The notes: generated from the sequence alone by a model not told the origin. 64,000 nt of DNA from Sphingopyxis sp. (GCA_030145715.1 JAIXHQ010000005.1:62001-126000), one strand, 5' to 3'. Shown: positions 43,052-52,088, counted from the first letter of the stretch. A program made the numbers and translations.

Positions 43052-44083
43052 TCATAGGGAATCACAGGCTCCGCCGGAGCGCGGCGCCGCTGATGCAAGC
43101 AGACGGGAGGCGAGCGGAGCATTGCGCAAAAGATAGTCGCGATTGCCGGGATTTTGCGCTGCACGCCAATGCGTTATGGCGATGACCATTGCGGCGCGCG
43201 CCCGGACCAGTACCGGCAGAATGGCGATTTCTTCCTCCAGCAGTGGAATGGTGCGACCATATGCGGCAACCGCCGTAGCCACCAAGGCTTCGAAGCCGTG
43301 CTGCGGCTCCTGATAGGCGATCGCCGTGGCGAGGTCGCAAATCAGCGGCGCGTCGATGACGTCGCCAAAATCGATAATGCCGGTAATCGTGCCGTCTTCG
43401 GCTGCCAAGATATTCGACGGGTTGAAGTCGTTGTGAATGACCTGCCGCCGCAGCTCGCCCAGCCTGGGGGCGGCAATCGTGCGCCAGTCCTCTAACGCGC
43501 ATTCGGCGAGATTGCGCATCGGGGCCAAGGGAATGGCATTGGTCAACGGTGCAGCCTGGTCCGCGTGCGACACGTCCCAGAGGAGCGATCGACTTGCGCC
43601 GGGATGAGAAAATCCGTCGAGCGATCCATCCAGCCTTGCGAGCAGTTCGAATATCGCGTTGCGCTGGGACAAAGACCGAAGCTTCGCGAGCGGTCGGCCC
43701 GACAGGAACGTCGTGGCAAACGCCGCATAACGCCGATCCTGCCCCGACGGCAGCGGCACGACGGCGCTGCCCGCGCAGTTCCTGTGAACCCGCGCAACGG
43801 GAAGCTGCGGCATCGCCGCCGCGATATGGTTCAGGACCGCGACCTGGAGGTCGGCGATGCCATCGCGATTGTCGGTAATCCGGAGAAGATAGGATTCGCC
43901 GCTGCCGGTTTCGGTGAGTCGAAAGACGGCATCCACTTCGCTCGCAATCCGTTCGGCGCGGGCAGTGCAGCCAAACTCGCTCTGCCACAGGCTCTCCGCC
44001 TCAGCGACGCCATATGGCATGTCCGCAGCCCGAGGCCCCGAATTGTCGGCGTCGCCTGGGAGTTCCTGATCAAGCTTCACCAC
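43052..44083 (-). CDS. APH-family small-molecule kinase (hydroxylysine/amino-alcohol kinase-like)
   Basis: A 343-residue aminoglycoside-phosphotransferase-fold kinase. The catalytic loop is VIHNDFNPSNIL with the catalytic Asp, and the metal-binding DFG-like element is GIIDFGDVIDAPLICDLA. The family includes choline, homoserine and hydroxylysine kinases; aminoglycoside resistance is unlikely in this context. It is first in a leftward operon with the phospholyase-like aminotransferase and aldehyde dehydrogenase. It probably phosphorylates the hydroxyl of an amino alcohol before elimination. Its promoter has a perfect regulon palindrome. Confidence 0.85.
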   Translation of the reverse strand: MVKLDQELPGDADNSGPRAADMPYGVAEAESLWQSEFGCTARAERIASEVDAVFRLTETGSGESYLLRITDNRDGIADLQVAVLNHIAAAMPQLPVARVHRNCAGSAVVPLPSGQDRRYAAFATTFLSGRPLAKLRSLSQRNAIFELLARLDGSLDGFSHPGASRSLLWDVSHADQAAPLTNAIPLAPMRNLAECALEDWRTIAAPRLGELRRQVIHNDFNPSNILAAEDGTITGIIDFGDVIDAPLICDLATAIAYQEPQHGFEALVATAVAAYGRTIPLLEEEIAILPVLVRARAAMVIAITHWRAAQNPGNRDYLLRNAPLASRLLASAAPRSGGACDSL

Positions 44084-44103
44084 ATCTCAGCCCATCTATT
44101 AAA

Positions 44104-44144
44104 TTACCGATCGGTATTATCGAAAATGTCGAACATGAAGTCAA
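44104..44144 (-). promoter_or_regulatory. Promoter and operator of the kinase-aminotransferase-ALDH operon
   Basis: On the minus strand TTGACT (44144-44139) is 17 bp from GATAAT (44121-44116), a good sigma-70 promoter. The operator TTACCGATCGGTA, whose core TACCGATCGGTA is a perfect palindrome, covers 44104-44116, touching the -10 box and start site. Confidence 0.75.
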
Positions 44145-44298
44145 CGATGATACGGATTGCGCCAGAATTTTCATCCAATGACAGCGATTTTTGGGGCAGG
44201 GGAGCCTAGATAGATGACCGCCTGTTCAGCCGGATCGCGTGAATTTGGCGGGTGGGGGCGTGGGCTATCGCACATCCACCACCATGTAAATTCGGCTA

Positions 44299-44337
44299 TT
44301 GACTTACCGAAGCGTACAGGTCAATTGCGGATCGGTA
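44299..44337 (+). promoter_or_regulatory. Regulon operator pair, promoter of hyuAB-SDR operon
   Basis: TTGACT (44299-44304) overlaps TTACCGAAGCGTA (44304-44316); a second site, TTGCGGATCGGTA, is at 44325-44337. The arrangement matches the TonB receptor promoter, with 21 bp between site starts. Confidence 0.7.
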
Positions 44338-44403
44338 ACAAATCGACGAGCGCAACCGCCCTCCGGTTGGCACTCGCGGCAAAGCGAACATGAAACGGGC
44401 TAA

Positions 44404-46491
44404 ATGATGCGATTGGCATGCGATACCGGCGGCACGTTTACGGATCTGATCGTCGAGGACGATTCGGGTCAGCTTGGCATGTACAAGGCCTCGACAACTC
44501 CCGCCGACCCGGTTCAGGGCGTCATCGACGCGCTGCAACTGGCAGCCGATGACGCGGCAGTTTCCCTTGCCGATTATCTCGCGCGCGCCGACAGCTTCAT
44601 CCACGGTACGACCCACGCAATCAACGCGGTCATCACTGGCCGGACGGCCCGGACAGCCTTGCTGACAACGCAGGGGCATCCCGACATATTGGTGTTGCGC
44701 GAAGGCGGACGCGCCGAGCCGTTCAACTTCACCATTGCCTATCCCGAACCCTATATTCCGCGGGCTCTCACCTTTGAAGTGCCCGAGCGCGTGAGCGCCG
44801 ACGGCAAGATCGTCCGGGCGCTGGATGAAGCCGCAATTGTCGCGACCTGCGCGAAATTGCGCGAGGCCAAGGTCGAGGCGGTGGCTGTTGCCTTGCTATG
44901 GTCCGTGGCCAATGACGCGCATGAACAGCGCGTTCGCGAGATATTGCGCCAGCATCTGCCATCGGTCCCGGTGACGCTATCGAGCGAACTCAATCCCACC
45001 ATCCGCGAATTCCGCCGTGCTTCGTCTGCTGCGATCGACGCATCGTTGAAACCGCTCATGGCTTCCTATCTCGGGTCGCTGTCCCGGCGGCTGAAGGACG
45101 CAGGTTTCATGGGTCGCCTGCTCGTGCTTACGTCGCAAGGCGGCATGGTCGATGCCGATGAAATCGCCGCCTCGCCGATCCGCGCGATCAATTCCGGGCC
45201 TTCGCTCGCACCGATCGCGGGCAAATATTTTGGCGAATTGGCGAAGCCTGGTGCCGATATCGTCGTGGCCGACACCGGCGGCACGACCTATGATGTCAGC
45301 TTGGTGCGTGGCGGGCGGATTCCGCTCACGCGCGATGCCTGGATCGGACAACCCTTTCGCGGCCATCTGACCGGCTTTCCGTCGGTCGATGTCCAGAGCG
45401 TCGGCGCAGGCGGGGGGAGCATCGCGCATGTCGACAAGGGCGGCCTGCTTCGGGTCGGTCCGCAAAGCGCGGGCTCGACACCGGGGCCGGTTTGCTACGC
45501 CCGCGGTGGCAGCGAGCCGACTTTGACCGACGCCTGCGTGGCGCTGGGTTATGTGGACCCCGACTATTTTCTGGGCGGCAAGATGTGGCTCGACCGCGAA
45601 GCGGCGCGCCATGCGATCAAGGATAGGGTCGCCGATCCGCTGGGCATGAGCGTCGAGGAGGCGGCGGCAGCGATCGTCACGCTCGCGACCGAGAATATGG
45701 CCAGCGCGATCGCCGATATTACCGTCAATCAGGGCATCGATCCGCGGCATTCTGTACTGATCGGCGGCGGCGGCGCCGCGGGGCTCAACTCGATCTTCAT
45801 CGCCCGCCGCATGAACATTCCCCGGCTGGTGATCCCGGAGGTCGGCGCCGCGCTCAGCGCCGCGGGCGCGCTAATGTCCGAACTGGCGGCCGATTATCGC
45901 GCGGTCGAATATATGGTCACGACGAATTTCGACATGGCGCGCGCCAATGAAATTCTGGGTGGCCTCAGGCGCAAGGGCGAGGCCTTTCTTGCCGAAACCG
46001 CGGGTGCGAGCTTCGACCCGCAGATCGAGCTGTCGCTAGAGGCGCGCTACGAGCAGCAAGTGTGGGAAATCGAAGTCCCGCTGTCGTTCGACCATTTTTC
46101 GAGCGAGTCCGATATCGGAAAGCTCGCCGAGGCGGTTCACCGGTCGCATGAGCGCATCTTCGCCTTCCGCGACGAAGGCTCAGCGATCGAGATTATCGGC
46201 TGGTCGGCGCGCGCGAGTTGCCGCGTCCATCAGCACATCATCGGGCGGATGAAGCCCCATGCCAGAGAGGCTGAAAGAGCTGGAACCCGTCGCGTCTATT
46301 TCGGCGGTTCGGGCTTTTGCGATGCGGCCGTGGTTCCATTCGCCACGCTTGCCGTCGACCAGGTTCATGAAGGCCCGGCGCTCATCGAATCGCCGTTCTC
46401 CAGCGTGGTCGCCGACCCCGGTTCGGTTTTTTGGCGGACTAACGACGGCAGCCTCGTCATCGACATCGCCTCGCAGGGAGCCGACGTATGA
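44404..46491 (+). CDS. hyuA: Hydantoinase/oxoprolinase family, A subunit
   Basis: A 695-residue ATPase subunit of the HyuA/OplAH family. The actin-like nucleotide fold begins LACDTGGTFTDLIVEDD, with the second phosphate loop ADTGGTTYDVSLVRGG. VQSVGAGGGSIAHVDKGG, GSTPGPVCYARGG and the late ILIGGGGAAGLNSIFIA-type helix region (GGGGAAGLN) are typical. The family hydrolyses 5-membered and larger cyclic amides (hydantoins, 5-oxoproline, caprolactam) or carboxylates acetone-type compounds using ATP. Its stop overlaps hyuB by 4 bp (ATGA), consistent with a complex. Confidence 0.93.
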   Translation: MMRLACDTGGTFTDLIVEDDSGQLGMYKASTTPADPVQGVIDALQLAADDAAVSLADYLARADSFIHGTTHAINAVITGRTARTALLTTQGHPDILVLREGGRAEPFNFTIAYPEPYIPRALTFEVPERVSADGKIVRALDEAAIVATCAKLREAKVEAVAVALLWSVANDAHEQRVREILRQHLPSVPVTLSSELNPTIREFRRASSAAIDASLKPLMASYLGSLSRRLKDAGFMGRLLVLTSQGGMVDADEIAASPIRAINSGPSLAPIAGKYFGELAKPGADIVVADTGGTTYDVSLVRGGRIPLTRDAWIGQPFRGHLTGFPSVDVQSVGAGGGSIAHVDKGGLLRVGPQSAGSTPGPVCYARGGSEPTLTDACVALGYVDPDYFLGGKMWLDREAARHAIKDRVADPLGMSVEEAAAAIVTLATENMASAIADITVNQGIDPRHSVLIGGGGAAGLNSIFIARRMNIPRLVIPEVGAALSAAGALMSELAADYRAVEYMVTTNFDMARANEILGGLRRKGEAFLAETAGASFDPQIELSLEARYEQQVWEIEVPLSFDHFSSESDIGKLAEAVHRSHERIFAFRDEGSAIEIIGWSARASCRVHQHIIGRMKPHAREAERAGTRRVYFGGSGFCDAAVVPFATLAVDQVHEGPALIESPFSSVVADPGSVFWRTNDGSLVIDIASQGADV

Positions 46492-48212
46492 CCTTCGACA
46501 CGCTTCCCTCGCTGCAGCCGCTCGACGGCGCGCAGCTTGCCATCCTCAACAACCGGTTCGAGGGCGTGGCACGCAAGATGGCGAACACATTGCTCAGAGC
46601 TGGGCGCTCGGGCGTGCTGAACCGCGCGCGCGATTTCTCCGCCTGTATCGTCACCGCCGACAATCTTCTGCTGGCAGCGGCCGAGAGCCTGCCGATCCAT
46701 GTTCTGTCCGGGCCCGACCTGATGGCGGCATCGATGCAGCAATTTCACCCAGATCTGAAGCGGGGCGACGCCTTCCTGCACAACTCGCCCTATCATGGCT
46801 GTTCGCACCCGGCCGATCATACGATCCTTGTGCCAGTGATGGACGATGACGGGGTACACCGCTTCACGGTCGTCGCCAAGGCGCACCAGGCCGACATCGG
46901 CAATTCGATCCCGACCACCTATCATGGCACGGCAAGCGACGTGTATGAGGAAGGCGCGCTGATTTTTCCGGCGGTCAAGGTCCAGCAGAACTATCAGACG
47001 ATCGACGACATCGTGCGCATGTGTCAGATGCGCATCCGCGTCCCCGAACAGTGGAAGGGCGATTTCCTCGCCATGCTCGGTGCCGCACGGATCGGCGAGC
47101 GCGAGATACTCGATCTCGCCGCCGAGATTGGCTGGGACCAGCTCGACGCGTTCCGCGAACGCTGGTTCGACTACAGCGAAAAGAGCATGATCGATGCGAT
47201 CGCGAAGCTTCCGTCAGGCCGGGTTTCGGCGACGAGCACGCATGATCCGATCCCGGGGACGCCGGCAGAGGGAATCGTCATCAAGGCAGAGGTAACCGTC
47301 GACGCCGACGCCGGCCGGATAATCGTCGACTTGCTGGACAATATCGACAGCCTGCCGTGCGGCCTCAATCTCAGCGAAGCCTGCGCGCGGACCAGCGCGC
47401 TGATCGGCGTGTTCAATTCGATCGACCATATGGTGCCAAAGAATGCCGGAGCCTTTCGCCGGGTAGACGTGCGTTTGCGCGAAGGCAGCGTCTGCGGCAT
47501 CCCCGTCCATCCGGCTAGCTGTTCGGCGGCGACGACGAACCTTGCGGACCGGGTTTGTGCCGCGACGCAATCCGCCTTGGCGCAGATCGCCGACGGGGTC
47601 GGAATGGCGGAGGTCGGCGCTGGCCTGTCGCCCGCCAGCGGCGTGATTTCGGGCAGAGACCCGCGCACCGGAAAAAAGTTTATCAACCAGCTGTTCCTCG
47701 GTGCGACCGGCGGCGGCGCCACTGCGCATAACGATGCGTGGATGACCTATCTTCACGCCGGCAACGGCGGTTTGTGCTTCATCGACAGCGTCGAGCTTGA
47801 TGAACTTTGCCAACCGATACTCGTCGAAAGTCGGCGCCTGCTCAAGGATACCGAGGGGCCGGGTCGGCAGCGCGGCGCGCCAAGTCTGGAGGTCGCGTTC
47901 GGGCCCGTGGGTTGCGATGTCGATGTCGCCTTTGTCAGTGACGGCACGGTCAACGGGCCGACTGGCGTTCGCGGTGGCGGAACGGGTGGCCAATCGCGGC
48001 AATATCTCCGGAAAGTCGACGGAACGCTCGTCGAGACCGATCAGGTGAGCGTCCAGCGCGTCAAGGATGGCGAGGTTATCATTTCCATCACCTGCGGCGG
48101 CGGCGGCTATGGCGACCCGCGCGATCGTGACCCGGCGAAAGTTCGACACGATGTCGCGGAGGGCTGGATCAGTCCGCAGCGGGCGGCGGAGATCTACGGA
48201 ATGTCGGAATAA
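46488..48212 (+). CDS. hyuB: Hydantoinase/oxoprolinase family, B subunit
   Basis: A 574-residue HyuB-type subunit. Conserved elements are NRFEGVARKMANTLLRAG, HNSPYHGCSHPADHTILVP with probable metal-ligand His and Asp residues, and RGGGTGGQSR with CGGGGYGDPRDRDPAKVR at the C-terminus. With HyuA it forms an ATP-dependent cyclic amide hydrolase or related carboxylase. No third (gamma) subunit gene follows, which argues against acetone carboxylase and for amide-ring opening. It is followed 11 bp later by the SDR gene. Confidence 0.93.
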   Translation: MTFDTLPSLQPLDGAQLAILNNRFEGVARKMANTLLRAGRSGVLNRARDFSACIVTADNLLLAAAESLPIHVLSGPDLMAASMQQFHPDLKRGDAFLHNSPYHGCSHPADHTILVPVMDDDGVHRFTVVAKAHQADIGNSIPTTYHGTASDVYEEGALIFPAVKVQQNYQTIDDIVRMCQMRIRVPEQWKGDFLAMLGAARIGEREILDLAAEIGWDQLDAFRERWFDYSEKSMIDAIAKLPSGRVSATSTHDPIPGTPAEGIVIKAEVTVDADAGRIIVDLLDNIDSLPCGLNLSEACARTSALIGVFNSIDHMVPKNAGAFRRVDVRLREGSVCGIPVHPASCSAATTNLADRVCAATQSALAQIADGVGMAEVGAGLSPASGVISGRDPRTGKKFINQLFLGATGGGATAHNDAWMTYLHAGNGGLCFIDSVELDELCQPILVESRRLLKDTEGPGRQRGAPSLEVAFGPVGCDVDVAFVSDGTVNGPTGVRGGGTGGQSRQYLRKVDGTLVETDQVSVQRVKDGEVIISITCGGGGYGDPRDRDPAKVRHDVAEGWISPQRAAEIYGMSE

Positions 48213-48222
48213 TAGGGAGCGC

Positions 48223-48984
48223 ATGATGAGACTGGATGGCAAGATAGCAATCGTAACGGGCGGATCGCAGGGCATCGGCGAAGCGATCGCGAAACGGCTG
48301 GCGAAGGAGGGGGCGACAGTCGCCGTCAACTACAGCCGCAACGACGCGGCCGCCCAAAAGGTCGTCGCCGACATCGAGGCGGCGGGCGGAACGGCAAAGG
48401 CGTTTCGCGGCGATTGCTCGAACGTGGCCGATATCAGGCGCTTTGTCGGTGAGGTCGGCGATACGTATGGCCGGATCGACATCCTGGTGAACAACGCCGG
48501 CACCTTCCTCACCGTTCCGGTCGCTGATACGACCGAAGAGATCTGGGACGCTCAGATCGATCTCAACCTCAAAGGCACATTCTTTGCGGTACAGTCGGTC
48601 TTGCCCTGGTTCCGCAAACAGGGCGGCGGAAAGGTCATCAACCTTTCGTCGATCGCCGGCGTCGACGCCTTTCCCAATTGTCCCGCATATTGCGCGTCCA
48701 AGGGCGGCGTTTCTCTCCTTACCAAGGCGCTGGCTTCCGAACTGGCCAGCGAGGGCATCAACGTCAACGCCATCGCGCCGGGCAATGTCGCGACGCCGAT
48801 CAATGCGCATCTGCGCGGGCCCGGGCACGAGGATTATGTCGCGTTGATGAGCAGCCGTACGCCGACCGGCCGGGCTTTCATGGACGCCGATGACATGGTC
48901 GGCGCAGTCGCGTTTCTTGCCAGCGACGACGCCAAGGGCGTCCACGGCCTGATCATGCTCGTCGATGACGGCTGGTGTGCCTGA
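48223..48984 (+). CDS. Short-chain dehydrogenase/reductase
   Basis: A 253-residue classical SDR. Cofactor motif TGGSQGIG is near residue 13. The catalytic set is Asn in LVNNAG, Ser in NLSSIAGV, and Tyr-Lys in YCASKGG. The Arg-like residues after the first strand (NYSRND) favour NADP(H). The start is ATG 48223 or 48226 after AGGGAG. It ends the hyuAB operon, so it probably oxidises or reduces an alcohol/ketone formed from the ring-opened compound. Confidence 0.92.
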   Translation: MMRLDGKIAIVTGGSQGIGEAIAKRLAKEGATVAVNYSRNDAAAQKVVADIEAAGGTAKAFRGDCSNVADIRRFVGEVGDTYGRIDILVNNAGTFLTVPVADTTEEIWDAQIDLNLKGTFFAVQSVLPWFRKQGGGKVINLSSIAGVDAFPNCPAYCASKGGVSLLTKALASELASEGINVNAIAPGNVATPINAHLRGPGHEDYVALMSSRTPTGRAFMDADDMVGAVAFLASDDAKGVHGLIMLVDDGWCA

Positions 48985-49202
48985 CACCCCGACGCAAGCC
49001 CAGGGGCTGGGGACGGTACTTGCGGCTGACGAGCCGCGAACATATGGCATTGAATTGCGCGCCGGGTTCTAAAACAATCACCCCCATCACGGACAGCCGA
49101 CACCTGCCAGCATGATCGTCGTCCGTGATGGCGGGCAAGATAATCCCAGGGGGAAAGGCCCCGCCGTCTGTCGCCGGACGGGCGCCGGAAATCCCGGTGA
49201 TG

Positions 49203-49241
49203 TTACGTGCGACCGCCAGCGGCACCGGCGATCGCACGCAA
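49203..49241. terminator. Hairpin between convergent SDR and SnoaL-like genes
   Basis: TTACGTGCGA (49203-49212) pairs with TCGCACGCAA (49232-49241) at nine of ten positions, with CGCC/GGCG inside. It lies 9 bp from the end of the leftward gene. Otherwise the 265-bp gap shows nothing. No T-run is seen, so the terminator role is tentative. Confidence 0.4.
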
Positions 49242-49249
49242 CGTCAGAC

Positions 49250-49702
49250 TCAGTCTTGAGCGTCCGCTTTGAGAAATGCATCGACCTTGGCCGATCCCCT
49301 TAACGCGCGAAGGAAAATCAGCGGGTTCCAATAGTCGATATAATGGACGATGCGGCCATTACGCGTCCGGATGACGCAGATGTAGCGTTGATCATAGGGC
49401 TCGCCCGTCTGGACTCCCTTTCCGAAGCCGTTGACTTCGATGATGATCGTTTCGGGATCTTTGGTCTCATAGACGACCGGCGTGCTCATCCGGTCGAGCG
49501 TTATCATGCCCGCCAGGCTTTCGAGGTGGGCCGCAATTTGCGCTGATCCCTCAAGCCGCGACGTGCCGCCGGGGAAAGCGAAGGGGAATTCAAACACGAT
49601 ATCGTCGGCAACAAGGTCCAAAAAGCTGTCGCCTGTGCCGCTGATCCGAGCGCCCAGTACGTTGCGCAACATGGCTGTGAAGGCTGGAACGGATTCTGTC
49701 AT
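49250..49702 (-). CDS. SnoaL/NTF2-like protein
   Basis: A 150-residue alpha+beta barrel of the SnoaL-like fold: a helical start (FTAMLRNVLGARISGTGDSF), LVADDIVFEFPFAFPGG, a helix, and strands around IIIEVNGFGKG and YICVIRTRNGRIVHYIDYWNPL. These proteins are cyclases, dehydratases or isomerases of small hydrophobic compounds, or binding modules. It follows the nitronate-monooxygenase-like gene on the same strand after about 128 bp and probably shares its promoter. Confidence 0.85.
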   Translation of the reverse strand: MTESVPAFTAMLRNVLGARISGTGDSFLDLVADDIVFEFPFAFPGGTSRLEGSAQIAAHLESLAGMITLDRMSTPVVYETKDPETIIIEVNGFGKGVQTGEPYDQRYICVIRTRNGRIVHYIDYWNPLIFLRALRGSAKVDAFLKADAQD

Positions 49703-49830
49703 AATATTTCTCCTTGGGGGTGAATTGTGGCTGTCGTGTCAGGTCGCTCGCTGTGACGGTGTTCGAGGCGGCTCCGCCCCGCGACCGCCCCTCGCAACGT
49801 CGAACATGGGACGAAAGATTGTGTGGCGAA

Positions 49831-50859
49831 TTAGCTGGCCGTCAGTTCCCTGGGCTGGCGCTGCGCCGCCTTGACCTCGCGGGCGAGTTCGGCGCGCGCA
49901 TCATGATATTCCTCGGCGAGGCGCGCGATGAACTGCCCGGCGGTCCCGCGCGCCGTCACCGCGCCGATCCCCTGGCCGCAGCCCCAGATGTCGCGCCAGA
50001 CCTTGGCGTTCTGACTGCCTCCGGACCCAAAGCCGCTGCCATTTGTGCCGAAGTCCATCTTTGAGGGATCGCTTTGGGGCAAAGCCTTCGGATCGAGCCC
50101 CGCCTGACGGATCGACGGCGCCAGATAGTTGCCGTGTACCCCGGTGAAGAGGTTGCTGTAGATGACGTCGGATGCCGAACTTTCGACGATCATGTCCTTA
50201 TAGGCATCGACGGCATTGGCCTCGGCCGCGGCGATGAAGGCAGAGCCGATATAGGCAAGATCGGCGCCCATCGCCTGAGCGGCCAGGATGGCGCGGCCCG
50301 AAGCGATCGAGCCCGAGAGAGCCAGCGGGCCTTCGAACCAGGTGCGAATTTCCTGGATCAACGCGAAGGGCGACAGGGTGCCCGCATGACCGCCGGCCCC
50401 CGCCGCGACCGCGATCAGGCCGTCGGCGCCTTTGTCGATCGCTTTGCGGGCAAAGCTGTCGGTGATCACATCATGCATCACAAGGCCGCCATAGGAATGG
50501 ATGGCGTCGTTTACTTCGGCTCGTGCGCCAAGCGAGGTGATGACCAGCGGAGCCCGGTATTTCACGCAAAGCTCGATGTCCTGCTCCAGCCGGTTGTTCG
50601 TCTTGTGAACGATCTGGTTGACCGCGAACGGTGCCGAAGGCGTTTCGGGATGGTCGCGATCCCAGGCCGCCAATTCCTCCACGATACGCGCCAGCCACTC
50701 GTCGAGTTGGGACAGCGGCCGGGCATTCAGCGACGGAAAGGAACCGACGATGCCAGCCTTGCACTGGGCGATCACCAGATCGGGCCCCGAGATGATGAAA
50801 AGCGGCGAAGCGATGATTGGCAACCGGAGGCGCTCGCGCAGAAGGGGCGGCAAAGACAT
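49831..50859 (-). CDS. Nitronate monooxygenase-like flavoprotein
   Basis: A 342-residue FMN-dependent TIM barrel of the NMO/2-nitropropane dioxygenase family. It has IIASPLFIISGPDLVIAQCK at the N-terminus, the FMN-phosphate and catalytic-loop region AVAAGAGGHAGTLSPF, and IASGRAILAAQAMGADLAYIG. The family oxidises nitronates but also contains enoyl reductases, so the real reaction is open. Its promoter on the minus strand carries the regulon operator; it faces away from the XRE-cupin gene. Confidence 0.88.
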   Translation of the reverse strand: MSLPPLLRERLRLPIIASPLFIISGPDLVIAQCKAGIVGSFPSLNARPLSQLDEWLARIVEELAAWDRDHPETPSAPFAVNQIVHKTNNRLEQDIELCVKYRAPLVITSLGARAEVNDAIHSYGGLVMHDVITDSFARKAIDKGADGLIAVAAGAGGHAGTLSPFALIQEIRTWFEGPLALSGSIASGRAILAAQAMGADLAYIGSAFIAAAEANAVDAYKDMIVESSASDVIYSNLFTGVHGNYLAPSIRQAGLDPKALPQSDPSKMDFGTNGSGFGSGGSQNAKVWRDIWGCGQGIGAVTARGTAGQFIARLAEEYHDARAELAREVKAAQRQPRELTAS

Positions 50860-50903
50860 AGAGGGTATCTCCGAAACGCATGGCGCGACGGCCGAGCGAC
50901 ACT

Positions 50904-50932
50904 CATATCGGTATTACCGATACGTAAGTCAA
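50904..50932 (-). promoter_or_regulatory. Promoter and operator of the NMO-SnoaL operon
   Basis: On the minus strand TTGACT (50932-50927) overlaps TTACGTATCGGTA (50927-50915). A possible -10, GATATG (50909-50904), is 17 bp downstream and sits in a second imperfect site (ATACCGATATG). The layout is the same as at the plus-strand promoters. Confidence 0.65.
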
Positions 50933-50998
50933 TGCTCTCCTTCCAATTCTTTCGACGCAACTTTCGTCGTAGAATCTATATGTGTGAAAATTGAACGC

Positions 50999-51010
50999 TA
51001 CCGATCCGTT
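50999..51010 (+). promoter_or_regulatory. Single regulon-like site upstream of the XRE-cupin regulator
   Basis: TACCGATCCGTT matches the regulon consensus at all but the last position. It lies about 110 bp before the regulator's likely start, so autoregulation is plausible. No TTGACT box adjoins it. Confidence 0.5.
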
Positions 51011-51122
51011 GCAGCAAGGGATTTATTCTCGTCTTTGAAGGGGGATGCTGCTAAGCGACCCCCTCGGCTCCTCGCCGATTGCACTCGCATATGCGCGCGG
51101 CAGCCAGTCAAAGGTCAAAAAT

Positions 51123-51899
51123 ATGTCCTCAACAGCCGATACTGACAAAAAGCCCGATTTCGACGGCCTTCCCGATGACGGTCCTTCGGAGCGCAGCGCC
51201 TGGCGCCGCGATTCGGCCGCTCATGATGTGAATGCGCGGCTGGGTCAACGAATCCGCCAGCACCGTGAGGCTTTGGGCATGTCGCTCGCGGTGGCGAGCA
51301 AGGTGACGGGCATTCCCGCCGCGACGCTCTCGCGGATCGAGAACAACCGGATGTCACCGACGATGCCGGTCGTGCTGAAGCTGATGGCGGGGCTGCGGAT
51401 TACCTGGGCGGGACTGATGGCGCCGCTGCCGCCGCAACCCCACGAATCTCAGATCAGCATCGCCTTGCCCGGAGAGGGGGAGGTGATCGACGTCCAGGGG
51501 AACACTTATACGGTGCCGCACGCGACGAGCCGGCTCAACCATCAGATTCAGCCGGTGATCTTCGACATCTGCAGCAAGACTGTGGAGGAGGCCGGCGGTC
51601 TTCGGGGGCATGGCGGGGCTGAACTTTGCTATGTGCTGTCGGGTGTCCTGATCATGCATTTCGTCGATCGCGCGCCGCTGGAACTCGGTGTCGGGGCGAG
51701 TGTGCTGTTCAATGGCGAAATCCCGCATGCTTATGTGGCAAAAGGGCGCGGACCGACGCGCGTGCTCCTGTTCAATGCGGTCGATCCGTTGATGCAAAGC
51801 CCTGACGAGATGAAGCCGTTGATTACGACATTGCGTCAGTCTGCCGTCGCTGTCGCGCCGCCGGTGGGCTTTGCCGGCAATTTCGCCGGCGCCCCCTGA
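51123..51899 (+). CDS. XRE-family regulator with C-terminal cupin domain
   Basis: A 258-residue protein with a lambda-repressor-type helix-turn-helix (LGQRIRQHREALGMSLAVAS, then TGIPAATLSRIENNRMSPT), a linker, and a cupin barrel. Barrel elements are GGAELCYVLSGVLIMHF and LGVGASVLFNGEIPHAY. Such proteins sense small ligands and repress catabolic genes. It is the only transcription factor among the island's catabolic genes, so it is the leading candidate to bind TACSGATCSGTA; the site could equally suit a TetR-type protein encoded elsewhere. The start ATG 51123 is chosen by the domain; the frame opens at 51045. Confidence 0.88.
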   Translation: MSSTADTDKKPDFDGLPDDGPSERSAWRRDSAAHDVNARLGQRIRQHREALGMSLAVASKVTGIPAATLSRIENNRMSPTMPVVLKLMAGLRITWAGLMAPLPPQPHESQISIALPGEGEVIDVQGNTYTVPHATSRLNHQIQPVIFDICSKTVEEAGGLRGHGGAELCYVLSGVLIMHFVDRAPLELGVGASVLFNGEIPHAYVAKGRGPTRVLLFNAVDPLMQSPDEMKPLITTLRQSAVAVAPPVGFAGNFAGAP

Positions 51900-52050
51900 C
51901 TCGCGCGCGGGCAATATCTGGGCCAGGATTACCGAACCGGAATGAAGTAGAGGTGGCAGGCCTTGTGGTCTAATCACAAAATATTGTTATATAGGGATTA
52001 AATTTATAGTTCGAGTTGGATTCACTCCGTAAATTTTCACTATATCTGAA

Positions 52051-52080
52051 TTGACTTACCGATCCGTATTGGCCTACTCA
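52051..52080 (+). promoter_or_regulatory. Promoter and operator of the LLM-fragment/acyl-CoA synthetase operon
   Basis: TTGACT (52051-52056) overlaps TTACCGATCCGTA (52056-52068); TACTCA at 52075-52080 is a weak -10 at 18 bp. The surrounding 150 bp are markedly A+T-rich relative to the genes. Confidence 0.7.
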
Positions 52081-52088
52081 GTGCCATC

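Noticed and set aside
43052-44083. Aminoglycoside resistance gene
   Set aside because: The APH fold is shared by many metabolic kinases, and the gene is locked in an operon with a PLP enzyme and ALDH under the pathway operator.
44404-48212. Acetone carboxylase reading of the HyuA/HyuB pair
   Set aside because: The small gamma subunit gene expected with acetone carboxylase is absent, and the neighbours do not suit acetone metabolism.
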